DNA of 64,000 nucleotides from Edolisoma coerulescens (taxonomy: Eukaryota; Chordata; Aves; Passeriformes; Campephagidae): assembly GCA_013397115.1 (NCBI GenBank), contig VWZW01006279.1, positions 1,199,752-1,263,751 on the forward strand, written 5' to 3'. The translations under genes and the position numbers were made by a program. The notes under the pieces were generated by a model, which searched no databases, was not told the DNA's origin, and saw only the letters and a list, made by a program, of their open reading frames with translations. This document shows, piece by piece, positions 1 to 12,400 of the stretch; the first letter of the stretch is position 1, and each line of letters opens with the position of its first letter.

Positions 1-2990
1 TTTTTTTTTTTATTAACAATACAGAAGATTTGGGCTTTCCCTTCTATGAAATACTTATCAACATCCTTTCCCTCTCCACTTATCAGCCAATTACCAAACC
101 TTTCCATCCTTTCATGTCTAATTGCATCTCTAACAGTACTGGATCTGTTGTTTATTGCCTATAAGCCAATGTTAGGGGCTGTCTTAGACCCTCTCCAGTC
201 CAGCCGCTACACTTCTCATTTATCTCAAACCACTCTTGCCAAGCTCTCTAATGATGGTAGAAAAGAAGAGAAAGGACATATTGGCATACCTTGATATTGT
301 AAAAACCTATTTTTGTATTCTCCTGTTTTAGGAACTGATTAAAATCACAGTAAAATTAATGAAGCTTTCCATTGATGTAATGATCCTTTGATGAGGACCA
401 GCAAAATCTTACATTATGTGAGTCAGAGTTCAAGAAGGAATTCCAGTATTTTCATTCATAGATGGCTCATTTCCTGTAGCTTTCACACTGTCCTTTCCAC
501 TCGACTGACCTCTGTCTGATCGTATACAATCTCCTTTATATTCCCTCTTACAGGATAAGTAGTTGGATGTGCATAGAAGAATGTTCCATTTTCTGAGAGA
601 ATTTCTTGGATTCCCTGAAGAGATTAGTTCAAAATTTTAATTAGGGGCATTGGCAGAGTTCCCAAATGCTGGTATATTAGGCTGTGGTTTTAATTTTCAT
701 CACCCGTTTTGGTTCGTATACAATGCATAGGATTTCTGATGAGTAGTTTACTTGAAATGATGCACGTTTTGTCCCTCCAGTTTTTGTTCATCCCGTTAAT
801 ACAGATGAGTCATGATTGGCAGCAATGTCTTGTTCTTTCCTTCCAAAGCCTGGGGAAGTTGCCCAATATTCTGAGGACAATTGTCCAAAAGATGTCAAAG
901 TTTGAAGTGACCAGTAAAAGTTCCACTAAAACTCTGGAAGGCATACAGGATGCAAGTGTCATTAATTAAGCTCTAAAAACCTACAGTGCTGTGGGAACCT
1001 GGCATAAAATACACCAGCTGAACTTTGTTTGCAACTTCCTTCTATTTAGGAATTCATTAAAGAGCTGAAGCATTTGCAGAGATTTCAGGACCCAGTGCTA
1101 GAATGGCTAATTGCTGGCTCAGTCTTTTGTATACAGTGCAGCACATAAAAGGACTGTGATCAAAGAATGCAGGTGCTGCTGAGGGCAATGAGAATGCAAG
1201 TACAGTGATTGCTTGCCGGATACAATATATAACATTTCATTTAGCTGTGCTTTGCTTTGGTCCATGATAGGATTTTGTAGGAATTGCTGAATGATTTTGA
1301 CTGGAGTGATTTAGCAAACGCATTGTTTAAGCAGAACTAAAAATTTATACTTCTTCTTTCATCTTCCTCCTGTTTTTTACTCTTCTAGCACCTGGGGGAA
1401 ACATAACCACTAGTGCAGATCTTACTTAGATGAAGGCTTTCGTAAATTTAAGCTGGTTTCATCTTCTTCAGTATGTTAGAGGTGGCTATCACAGCTAGTT
1501 TTTGCTGGACCCATGATCTTGTAGTGGAGGAGAGTGAAGTTACACAGTACATCTTAGCTTACATATCTTCACAGTGAGAGCAGAAGTCACAAATAATTTT
1601 ATGGCTATATTTACCATACCTAGATTTTCTTCAGTTCCCACTCTGTTCCTATCCTGCCAATCTTTTCATATATTGTTCTCATCAAATAGCAAAGAGAAGT
1701 CTATTGTGAAGCTTTCTCCTTTTTTAACAACCATCCTATTTGATCACCCCCCAAAAATAGCACAAGCCATATGAAACAAGTGGAGCTGTGGACCCTGTCT
1801 TGGAGAGCATGCATGAGTAATTAAATAACATGTCCTTCTGTCACCGTTTTTGCAGGGAAAGGGATTAAAATCTGTGTTCACAGGCTGAGAGCAGGTGTCT
1901 GTGATGAGACCCCATGCTGTGACATGGATGCAGCACATTCTTACATGAAAAGCCCTGGCTGATGAAATGACCACAGGAAGACAACATGGAACCCTCCCAG
2001 CACAATCAGAAGCAGCTTAATTAAGCTCTGTGGTTAATTTTAAAGTGAGTGTGTGCCTGTTTTAGAAGAGCATTGAGAAAACTGAAAACATGGCATTTTT
2101 TGAAATTATATTTTGGTCTTCCTGACATTCTTCAAGCAAACTGTCTTGTTTCTTGCATGGTCAAATGATACAGTGACTCAGAAATGAACACACACGTGTT
2201 TACGTAGATGGGATTTAGTAACTTGTCCAATGTGGTTTTAGAGGTTTTTTCCTTAGTTGTGGACATTTTTTTTCGTTGGCAGAAGGCAGCACTGAACCCA
2301 CGGTTTCTGCAGTTATTCTCAACACAGTTGTTTTAGTTGTAATTATATGACTGAAAGCATACAGAGACTACAAATTCCCTATAATCTTGTTAGAACTTTC
2401 ATTAGAGAAAGTAAAAAAAAATTGGCAAACTCGGAGAAAAGATTAATGTTTGCATTAGAATGATTACAAAAAAAAAGAGACAGTAGTACTGATGGCAACA
2501 GTACTTTGCCTTGTATCACATGTACTTTTCCACTAGACAACTTAAAATGCTTTCCTGATTTCTGTGAACAACTTGAGAAATCCTTTACATGTACACGTGC
2601 ATGACTGTGGCTGTTGTAAGAGTGGAAAAGCAGAGGTTTGAAACAAGAACCACTTGCTCTGACAATGCAGCGAGTCAGTGTTGAAACTGGAAAGTCGAGA
2701 CTAAAGTACTCATGCCCACCTTAATGCAGAATAGGGGGTGAAGAACCGTGACCTAGCTATATATGGATAGATGGAGTGACAAAGAACAGCTTAAAGCTTC
2801 ATAGGCACCTTTGCTTTTCTCAGTAGAAGAATTTGCTCCTTCTTTCTGGTCTTATTTTTTTTCTGTGTAGTTTGTGTTTTTATTCTTTAGCCTCAATACA
2901 GGCAAGGTCCTTCTCAAACATGAAAGAAGGCTCTGTCTGAGAAATTCATTAGCCAAATTAGACATAAAATAATGAGGGGGTGAGAAGGAG
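1..2990. other. Unique non-coding sequence, no gene seen
   Basis: The stretch begins in an 11-base T run. It contains short, unrelated open frames on both strands, the longest about 86 codons, none with a recognisable domain. Composition is AT-leaning with few CpG dinucleotides, as expected for bulk intergenic or intronic bird DNA. I see no repeat family that I can name here. A diverged repeat below my recognition limit could be present. Confidence 0.6.
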
Positions 2991-2997
2991 GCAGCAA

Positions 2998-3016
2998 GGG
3001 GTGAGGGTGGGAGGGG
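2998..3016 (+). other. Putative G-quadruplex motif
   Basis: Four G tracts of 4, 3, 3 and 4 bases are separated by loops of 3, 1 and 1 bases. This meets the usual G3+ N1-7 rule with very short loops, which favours a stable parallel quadruplex. It follows a purine-rich stretch from about 2975. No adjacent gene is visible, so any role is unknown. Confidence 0.55.
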
Positions 3017-3137
3017 AAATGTAGACAAGGATAGCTAGAGACAGTTAGGGTAGCTGATTAAAACAATGGTACAGTACCTTGACTAATGTAGAGCTAATTA
3101 AAACTGTATAGGACAAAGCACTTCTAAATATACTATA

Positions 3138-3218
3138 GGGATCAATCTTGCTATGGTAAATCCATCCCCAGTGAAATTTCATTGACTTCAATGGGTTTTC
3201 TTCTGGGATGAATTTGGA
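3138..3218. repeat. Ancient palindromic amniote repeat relic
   Basis: The centre (about 3178-3195) contains CATTGACTTCAATGGG, the self-complementary core of a very common old amniote interspersed repeat. It is flanked by GTAAATCCA on the left and GAATTTGG on the right. In that family the flanks are inverted arms around the core, typical of an old non-autonomous DNA transposon. Assignment rests on remembered sequence resemblance. The exact family name is not claimed. Confidence 0.55.
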
Positions 3219-6200
3219 CTGATAACCTAATAATTCTTTTCTGTCTTTAATTTCTAAGGACTTTTTGTCAGAAGCATGGCAAGGAACTTCAGTCTGGCTT
3301 TCAAAAGTGCTGAACACCCAAAACTCCTATCAAGATCTCCTGGAATTACAGGTACTTGATACCACTGCTAATTTAAACTGAATTAACTGTTTCATGTTTG
3401 CTGTGAGTTTGCTTTGTGTACCATGCCAACATGTCTGCAAAACGACCCTAAGCTAACCTCCTAAACCTTCTGAGGAAGAAACTTCCAATACATAGGTGCA
3501 ACACCTCACACAATGCAATGCAGAGCTTAGCAAAGACCTCTAGGCAATAATACAATAAAATTAATTAGTAAAAACAACAGTAAATTACAAATTCACAGCA
3601 TCTGTATTTGCAGGGCAATGGAGAATACGTACTTGGGCTGGTTAGGGCATACTTTTGTTACCCACTTTCCAACTGACTGTCCATGGTCTAACTTGTCAGA
3701 TAAATTTTTTTCAAAGTGTTCATAGTTTCTCTGAAATTAAAAAAATGTATCTTTTTATGCCCCTGCAAAAGCCACATTGAGAAATAGGAAAAAATAAATG
3801 AAGGCATCTTACAGTGGAAGTTACAGCTGTCATGTCTGAGGTGTCCAGGACTATAATGTAAAACCACGTCAGACTTTTCTTGAAAGCCTCAAGTGAAACA
3901 GAGAACATGCTTTTTGGAACATTTTCCCTTTTACTGCACTACTTTTGTAAAGTCCCCTCTGCTTTGGCTTCTCCTCTCTGGAAGACGTACATCATATAGA
4001 TAATGATAGTGTTTCAATAGCACACTTCTTTCTCTTATTTAACACTTTGGCTTTAACTGAGAAAAAAACCCCAAGCAAACCAATTTCCAACAACAGAAAC
4101 CCCCACCATTCAATGAATTGCTGTGGTTTTATTCTGAAGGCTGGCTCTGAGAGGAGGATTACTAGTTTATCTCTGTTACTTCAAAAAACAGATCTGTTCG
4201 ATTACCCAAATGTTTGGTTTTAAAAAGGGCAGCTTCTGGGGATCTTAAAGAAATCCACAATGCAGCAGGGAAGGAATATAATAGACTGTTTTGGAAAAAA
4301 ATACAATGAGGGGAAAACATAACATACAATACATTTGGTGTGAACTTTTCCCAGAAGATTGCTTGAGCCTCATAGTTCACTTACAACCAAAGTACAGCGA
4401 TGCTGGGCAGCCTGCCAGTTCTTGTTATTGTAGTACTGTGTGAGCCAGTTCCCTGGTGAAGAAAGAAAAGGAGAGAGAGAGACAGACTTTTCTTTGCCTT
4501 TCATAAGTGTCCCATACTTTCCTCTCTGCTCTCTCTCTGAACACCCAAACGCTCTTTACATCAAGGTGCTTTGGTGCATGCTACACTGTGCAGATGTCGT
4601 GCTGCTCGTGTCGCATGTGGTACTGTCACAGTTCAAGAGGGCTGACACAGGGCTGCGTCGCCTCACTGCACTGGGGGTTTCAGATGACAGCTCTGCCTGA
4701 CAGTCTAACAGCAAGGCACCCTGTGATATGCACAGTGAGGATGAGTAACACCTTGTCCTCACAACAGAAGTATCTGGGAAGGGAAGCATTCCTAGGAGTG
4801 GGTGCCAGGCTAAGTTGCATGTCTACACTGAATTTTGCAGTCAGATGTGAGCCAGGATAGCTTGGGCTTAATACCATGCTACAGATGCCGGTGAGGCATC
4901 TCTGAGTTGCTCAGAGCACTGGCAGACCTCCTTCATGACAGCCTAAAAAACAGCACACAGACACAGATGAGTTAAAGGCTCACAGTCTGGCCCTGAATAT
5001 ATAGCAAAACTGAGTATGGACGAAAGAGGCCTCCCATGTTCTTGCATCTTTATTCTACCTGGAAACTCATCCAAGAACATTTCAAAATCAGCAAACATGG
5101 CATGGGGTTGTTTTTATTCTACCCCTCCACATCCACACACCTCCTCTTCACGCTGAAATGCTGCCTTGAACCCTGAAACTACAGCACTCTCCGGGAAGCA
5201 CTTACACAGCCTCTATCAGAAGCATGCTGGGCTCCCAAATGTGATAAGAAGCTGATAAAAATTATCTGGGCGTTAAAACAGCCTTAGTGGAAGAATGTTT
5301 AGCTAAATAGATACCATCTGTCCCTTACAGAGAGCACGTCCTTGTTCTGCCCTGGCCTGACCACTGTGAGCTATTGCTTTTGTGGTGCAGTCCATGTGTG
5401 AACGGGCTGTTGTTCCCAGGACCTGGGGCAACTGTTTATGCAATGTGGACTTTATGAGAAACAGTTACAGTTGCAGGGATTTTTTTTTTTTTTTTAAGAG
5501 TTAAAGATTGGTAATGAAAACAATATTTTTGCCTAATACAGAAAAGTACTGGACTGGATCAGCTCAGCTGAATGCTCATATTGGCCCGTACAGCACATTT
5601 CTCTGGGGCAGCCAAAGAGGGAAGGAATCCTGAAGAACTATAAGCAGCACACCAATTACCAAGAGAACTTTCATGTCAATAACAAACAGTGCAAATATTT
5701 TCCAAGGGACACTAGCAGCTGGCACACAGCACTGACTACAGCCTTTTAATGCATTTTCTTTACCTCCTCATGACATAGTAGAACAGAGCACGGATAGACT
5801 GGCACTACAGATGGCTCATTGAGCTGCTATGCAAATACATAGGAAAAAGGTTAAAGACAAGAATCAGAGGGTAATTTGCTCTGAGAATGACTGAGGAAAA
5901 CTTTGGAATTTGTGGGACTAAAGAGAGAGTGCAGTCTACCTAGAGGAATATCCAGCAGAGCATGAAGGTGCCGAGTACAGAACTATTATCATGCTTCCCC
6001 AGAGAGAGACAGGTAACGAGATCTGCAGTGGGACAGTCACACCATCCAGTTAATCTAAGCCAATTCCAACTATGTGTTGTAAAAGTGAATCCAAATGTCT
6101 GCCACGGGTGATACTGAGAGGTCAGGCTGGTTGAGCTACCTCACTGGGTTACCTAAAGGCAGACAGATCAATGTCCCATGATGGATGTCAGAGCCCTGAG

Positions 6201-6334
6201 GGGACTAATGGTCCTTAATGTTCATGACTAGCCTAACTTGTGGCCTCCACTCACACCGCTTTCCATGGACCCAAGAGCCCCATCTCAGCTCAGGCCTGGG
6301 CCTCAATCTCTGTTTGAGCTATGTTGTAGGTAGA
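3219..6334. other. Unique non-coding sequence, no gene seen
   Basis: No exon, RNA gene or nameable repeat is supported. Overlapping short frames around 4440-4880 on both strands reach 117 codons but look like random composition and share no domain. A 16-base T run lies at 5480-5495. The sequence between 5850 and 6330 is ordinary unique DNA leading into a CR1. Confidence 0.55.
5480..5495. repeat. Poly-T tract (16 bases)
   Basis: This is an uninterrupted run of 16 T followed by AAGAG. There is no SINE or processed-pseudogene body beside it on the reverse strand, so it reads as a simple mononucleotide tract and not as a retroposon tail. Confidence 0.9.
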
Positions 6335-7120
6335 GTGGAATGGAAGAGTAGCTTTGGAAGGGATGCACAATGATCACTGACTCCAACTGCCTGACCACTT
6401 CAGGGCTGACCAAAAGTTAAAGCATTCTATTAAGGGCATTGTCCAATGCCTCTTAAACACTGACAGGCTCAGGGCATCAACCATCTCTCCAGGAAGCCTG
6501 TTCCAGGGTTTGACCACCCTCTTGGTAAATAACTGTTTCATAATGTCAAGTCCAAACTTGCCCTGATGCAGCTTTATAACATTCCCACATGTTCTGTCCC
6601 TAGATACCAGGCAGAAGAACTTCCCCTCCTCAGGAAGCTGTAGGGAGCAGTGAGGTTGCCCCTCAAACTCCTTCTCTCAAAACTAGACAAGCACAAAGTT
6701 CTCAGCCACTCCTCACAGGATATGCCTTTCAGCCCCGTCTCCAGCTTTGGTGCCCTCCTCTGGGCACAAAGACCTTCACATTTGTCTTAAATTGTGGGGC
6801 TCAGAACTGCACACAGTGCTCAAGGTGAGGCTGCACCAATGCTACAGTAGGAAACAGGTGTGCCTGTACCTAATGCTGACCATGGAGCTTTCTCCCTAGT
6901 GGGCCTCAGACCTGTGTTGTAGGTGGCTTCTTTTCTGGATGGCTCTCTCAGATGTATGATTTGGGGCTTTTTTCACTCATGTCTTTGGTCCTGTCTACTT
7001 TGAACCTGATGGGTTGTTATGGCCGAAGTGCGGGGCCCAGCACTTCTCCTTGTTGAACCTCATAAAATTGGCCTTGGCCTGTTGATCCAGCTTGTCCAGA
7101 TCCCTGCTCAGAGTTAAAAT
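6335..7120 (-). mobile_element. CR1 LINE, 5'-truncated, reverse orientation
   Basis: This is the 3' part of a chicken-repeat-1 non-LTR retrotransposon, read on the minus strand. On the plus strand it runs from a TTTGGAAGGGA-like motif just inside the CR1 3' end, through AGCCTGTTCCAG and the CTCCTCTGGGCAC-like segment. It then passes CAGAACTGCACACAGTGCTCAAGGTG and ends at CAGCTTGTCCAGATCCCTGCT, which belongs to the C-terminal end of the reverse-transcriptase ORF (motif strings are shortened). The length, about 0.8 kb, is normal for a truncated copy. It is heavily diverged and has no usable frame. The terminal ATTCTRTG tail is eroded, so the 3' boundary is uncertain by 10-20 bases. Confidence 0.9.
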
Positions 7121-8793
7121 CTCACACAGCACCTCACCATCATAGCTGCTGTGGGGGTCAGTGGTGGTATTTCTCAGAGCAAAAGATTTGATAAAGGGGG
7201 CAGACAGGCTCCAGGGAACTGGTTGTTCCAGTTCATCAGCAATGGATTTTGAGCTTTAATTACCTGAAGATACTGAGAAGCAGGGTGGCTGCTGTAAGAA
7301 ATTGGGATCTCAGGAAAAGGGACAAGGTTTCTCTCATTCCATGCCTTAACATCTGCAGAGGAAAGGAGATCCCATAGAGTCCCAAGAAGAGGGCATTGGC
7401 TCTGCAGAGGATTATGAAGGCTTTTGATGATTTACTTGAAGAGCTTTACTACTTGTGTTGTTTGATATTGAGGCTGCTGTGCAAGCCTGTGTTCCTCTTT
7501 CTCTTAATTACTTTTGATTCTAAAGTGAATCTATCCTGGAGGTGTGTGGCCTTGAGTAGGTTCTTCAGGCATGAGCTCTCTCAGCAGTGCTTTCAAGGCC
7601 TGGAGAAGGAGGATTGCAGAGGCATCTCTTCAAGGGAAGAGCAGTCAGAAAAAGGATCTTCATATACAAGCCATTGTGTGATCCTGGAGTTAGAAACACT
7701 TCAAAGGCCAGAAACAGTCCCAGCTGCCTTGGGAATATGTGAGACCCATATTCAGACCAATTACACTGACAAAAAAAAGACCAAAGAGTATATGCAAAAA
7801 ATCATGGAAGTTATAAATGTGTAGAACTCATATATTTCGGAAGAATGTTACAAGATGGAAAGGATATTCTGTAGCTCTGAATCAGGTATTTCTGGTGTAA
7901 GGAATGCAAGGAGAAAATTCAGAATTCAAAGTCTTGGAATATTTTTTTTGAATATTTTGTATTTTGATTTTTCCTTTCCACCTTCACAACAGAAGATGAC
8001 CAGTGCAAACAGCATCCAAAGTGCCTAGTGACTGGCCCACAAAGGGGTGCAATGGTTAGAAAAGTGGGTCCTTGAAAGCTGCTTCATTTCTGTGGCTACA
8101 TAAGTAAAAAGCTCAGAAGGGCTCTGATGAGGACAGATGCCTTTGGAAGTGACATCGCTCTGATCAGTTTGGGGGACTGCAGCATAGCACTGACAGGTTG
8201 TGCTTTACAAAGAGCATGTACAGCAGTGATATTAGTCAGAACAGTACTTTGATTAAAGTAATCTTTTGATTAAAGCTCAAAAATCCCGGTCTTGGGATGA
8301 AGTACAGAAGCTGAAGCCTGCTAGCCAGTTGACTGTTCATACAAGAAACTCTTCGAATGTTCATAGCTATAGTCAGAGGGCAGCCAGATAAGAGGTAAAA
8401 TTCAGTTCTGTTATTTGACATTTTCAGTATCAGACACTAGTGACCACATTTCTTTCTGCTGTGGAGGGTAAAATGAAACTTCTGTTTGATGGGTGTCTCA
8501 GCTCACCCTTTACAAGCTGGTTAAAAAGGCTGATCGTAGGACCTGATCTATTTCCATTGCATGTGTTACGCAGATTTCCTTAAAAAGGAATCTTCTGCCT
8601 TAGCTAGGAAGATAAATAATGAGAAAACATCTGCTCTTTAAGCTCTGGACTGACCTATAAATCTTAATGACGTATGCAATCCCAGAAGCAGAATCATCTA
8701 CAGATTGCAAAATTCTCTCACTCTCTCATTTTGGTTATTTTATTCTGTTTGTTGTGGGGGGGAGAGGAGGGGTTGGTTGGTTTTTTTTTCTTC

Positions 8794-8824
<31 letters not shown>

Positions 8825-9422
8825 AAGCAATTTTATTGTTGTTCCTCTAATTCCCGGTAATTTGGAAGCCGGAGTGTGGGTTTTTTCCCCTCACTGTGTC
8901 ATTATAACTGATAGGAGCTGGTGAGAGGAGGGCATGGCAACCATAATAACACAAGAGGGGTGGAACAGGCAGCCCTTACAAGGAGCTGACAGGCAGAGAA
9001 TAATGACAGAGTAGAGGATGGATAACTAATAGTTACTCTTGAGAAGCTCTGGAGGGTGGGATGCTTCTTTGCCTGTTTATTTCAACCTCACATGCTAAAG
9101 AAATGAGTTTGCTTAGCTACTTTAATACTTTGCTGCATTTTCTCCTGCCAGGGAATGTGAATCTGCTTCTCTCTTCGGTACTTGCCTGTGGCCTGCCTCA
9201 CAAAAGGAAGGCTGCTATTCAGAATGACAAGAGGTTCCTCTCTCCTTTTGCCTCTAGAGCTGCAACAGCAGCAAACAGTTAAAACAATGGTATCAGTGAT
9301 GACCATAAAATTAAAGAGGCTAGAATTCAAACTGTGGTGGAGAGTGTCAGGTTCAGTATTCAGAGAAGGATATTAGTGTGGGGCATGGCTCTCCTGCAGC
9401 ATGAGCTAAGATAAGGAAACTC
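7121..9422. other. Unique non-coding sequence, no gene seen
   Basis: This holds a 142-codon open frame at 7396-7824 on the plus strand that matches no family I recognise. It lacks a convincing splice or promoter context, so I do not call it a gene. A pyrimidine-rich region ending in a long T tract lies at 8781-8823. The segment 8640-8720 has a TGACGTATGCAA string and AT-rich motifs but nothing I can name. Confidence 0.55.
8781..8823. repeat. Long T-rich tract
   Basis: Nine T, then a short C-interrupted T stretch, then an uninterrupted 23-base T run at 8801-8823. It is preceded by a G-rich stretch and a GGTTGGTTGG repeat. No retroposon body is visible on the complementary strand, so it is called a simple repeat. 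Confidence 0.9.
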
Positions 9423-9473
9423 CAGACTCGATGATCCTTGTGGGTCTCTTCCAACTCAGAAAATTCTGTGATT
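9423..9473 (+). mobile_element. CR1 LINE 3' end, short fragment
   Basis: About 50 bases carry the CR1 3' signature in order: a GATGATCCTTGTGGGTC segment, CTTCCAACTCAG, then ATTCTGTGATTT. Only the extreme 3' untranslated end is recognisable, which is common because CR1 reverse transcription starts at the 3' end and usually aborts early. Forward orientation follows from the ATTCTGTG tail at the right end. Confidence 0.88.
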
Positions 9474-12400
9474 TCCCTGAGATGCTGCAAAGAAGTGGAG
9501 AGCCTCTCATGCAGCAAATTATTCTGATACCTCTTTGCTTACTGCAAGGTCAGGCTAATTTTATTCTCCATTTCATGTTGCCTTAATCTAAACATTGGAA
9601 GAGGTGATGTTAGGGTAAAAGTCTCAGGAGACTGTGAGCAGCATATGGACCATTTCTCTTGATAAATCATAGAACCATCTGCATGCAAGTGGGCAGGGAT
9701 GGAGTAACTCTTCTCCTGAAGCTGTGAAGATATCTTACTTCCCATGAGTCAGTATCCTCGGTCTGTAATTTCACAGATAGATTTGAGGCTAAGATGCCTA
9801 TGGAAATCATTCACTTACCTGTTCCAGTCTGGGACAGGTGGGACAAGTCAGGTAGGCTGGAAACTCAACCCTCTTCTGGGAGTGGTGCTCCCAGGGCAGA
9901 AATCACCCTATTCTGAATTACACTAGAGAGACATGACTCCAATTCTGGAATGGCAGGGCACACGAGCGCACTAAAAGTAAGATAGTGTTTTATAGCTCGA
10001 ACGGCAATTCAGGGAGCAAGAGCTAAAATTAAACACATGGCGATGCTCTGTTTTGTTGTTTCCTGTGCCCTGAATACCATCTGCTTGAAAATCAGGTGAA
10101 TCAAAGTGTTATTCTGAAGGGCTGCTCTTATTAGATTGATATTTTCTTTAGGTGGAGCAAATAATCTTGTCTAAAAGAGGACATATTTAGGAGCCTAATC
10201 AGTAAATGCAGAAGAGACTGCAAACTGATCGGTGATCAGAGGAGGGTGAATGGGTTTGACTGACATCTGGAGTAAAGGAGTGCTGTGCTCTTTCAATTAC
10301 AGGTTTAAGACTGCCACAATTGACAGATTAAAGGTGTTCACCTAATCCAAAATTATACTTTCCTCAGTCAAATTGACCATTGTGTCAGCTTCAATTTGTT
10401 CAGATACGTCACCTACAGTGAGTGATTGGACTGATTCACTTGCACACTCTTTGACAAGGTCCCTGTTTTGTGTTCACTCCTTACTCTAGCTATTTCCCTT
10501 GTCAGACAGATACTCCAGAGGCATTTCCATTATCTCCCATGTAGCTGTACCTCAGAAATGTACTGGACTGGAAAGAAAAATCCTCAGGCCAATTATTCTG
10601 ACATAAACTCTACTTATCAGAAAGCACTAGAATATGAAGTATAAGTTAAAATAGCTCAAAAATAGGACACATCCATGCACACATATACACCCCAGGCAGA
10701 CACCTAAGTAATGCTTGCTCAGTCTCTGCCGTGATTGAGTATGGACGAGCACTTTGAAATAAGAAACAACAAAAACATTGCCTCAACATCCAGATCAAAA
10801 CAATCTCTCTGAGAATGGAAGTGCTTTAATTTAAAACAAAAGCAAAGAATTGTTTGCAGGGATCCGCCCTGGTTTTTTTCTGTTAGGAGCAGAAGTGGCC
10901 TAATGCTTGGAGAACAGTTACCCTGTAATCTTCCTGACTCTTTGAAAAAGGAAGAAAAATAATGTGTACAAATTTCTGAGAATCTTTCTGATTTTCCTTG
11001 GGTGAGGAAACAGGTAAGAAGAGATGAGTTGCATTTCTTTCCCACAAGCTGAAGGAAAAAGAGGTACTCATCTCATAAGCACAGAGATGTGAAGTGGCAT
11101 TCAGTTAGTGAGTTTTACCTTTAGCCAAATTCATCAGGTGGGCTCTTCCTTCTGAGCCAGACTGAAAGCATGTCACATCCTCCTGCAGAAGCTTCACATG
11201 GGAAGGTTTTGGAGAGCTCTTAGCGGTGTAACTCACTTGAATCTTATTTTGAGGTGAGGTGTTGTGAGTTTGGGGGTTGTTTGGGGATTTTTTTTGCTTT
11301 TATTTTACTCCTTGAATTATCCATGGATATAAAAATGAAATATTTTGATTGGGTTACAAGTACATAAAAATGTCCTGTGTTATCTCTCTCTGTAATCCAT
11401 CTGTCACAGTTTCACACACACACACACACACACAGAGCCATTAGTAGAGTTTCCAGGCACAGCAATATGTAACCTTTAAAAGAGATACTACAGCCAGAAC
11501 AAACATTACTTGCCTACCCACCAAGAAGGACTTGCACTAAAGCTGAAGGAAGTTTTTTCCCCTCTGCTTGCCACAGCAGTGCTGAGAGGGATGCATGCAC
11601 AGGTTCCGTGCAGCTCACAGGACAGTGGCACACTACAGAGGCTTGTGAAGCAGGATACTAAGGACTGACTATGGTACCACTTGTTATCACTGCTAGAAAA
11701 TCCTTTGCTTTCCATTCTGGAGATTCCCATAATTTAAATACTCTAATTCTACAGGCCATTTTCAGAATGCTCATAATTCCATTGACATTTTGTCCAAAAT
11801 ATCACATATTCTTTGAAGGACCCAGAGTGGAGTTGCTGGATTTTGTTTTGTAATTAGGGTTTGAATTTAGAAAACAGGGGGGTGGGGGGTGGAACTGCAC
11901 TCTTTCTCTTATGTTTTTTGGGCAGTTTTAACACCTTAGAGAATTGGTGTAGCTCTTTGAACTTTGGCACATACATTATCCCCAACCACAGCCATGACTT
12001 TGGGTTTTCTGTGTGGTTAAAGTTATCAAGAGAGACATGAAATGTGAAATATAAGAGCACAGCAGTACCTAGTACTAATTATTCAATAGTTTCATCTACC
12101 TCTATGAGATCCTAATCACATGCCCTCATACATAACCCTCAGTATTTGTGCACAGTGGCAGAATTTCTTTTTAATTACTGATTTTCCAGCTTTCCATAGC
12201 CATGGCTCACATTATGTGGGGGTAAGGAAGGTGGGAACCATTCCTTCTGTCTCTTTGGATGTGCTTGCAGCCCTCATGCATAAGAAGGCTGAGCAGATAC
12301 TTTTCATTAAGAGATATGTCCACATGGGATGCAATCCATGAGAGGAAGCCTTGGAGCAGATATGGGTCCTTGTGTGTTAGTTGACTGTAAAAACAAACGG

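Noticed and set aside
7396..7824. 142-codon plus-strand frame with a hydrophobic stretch
   Set aside because: The hydrophobic residues near position 20-40 could suggest a membrane segment, but there is no upstream promoter signal, no splice evidence and no family resemblance.
8781..8823. T-rich tract as the tail of a reverse-oriented retroposon or processed pseudogene
   Set aside because: No gene-like or SINE-like body lies to the right on the minus strand and no target-site duplication is evident. CR1 does not make poly-A tails.
11413..11434. CA repeat as part of a CRISPR-like or structured array
   Set aside because: It is an ordinary dinucleotide microsatellite. No spaced direct repeats exist anywhere in the window and the genome is vertebrate.
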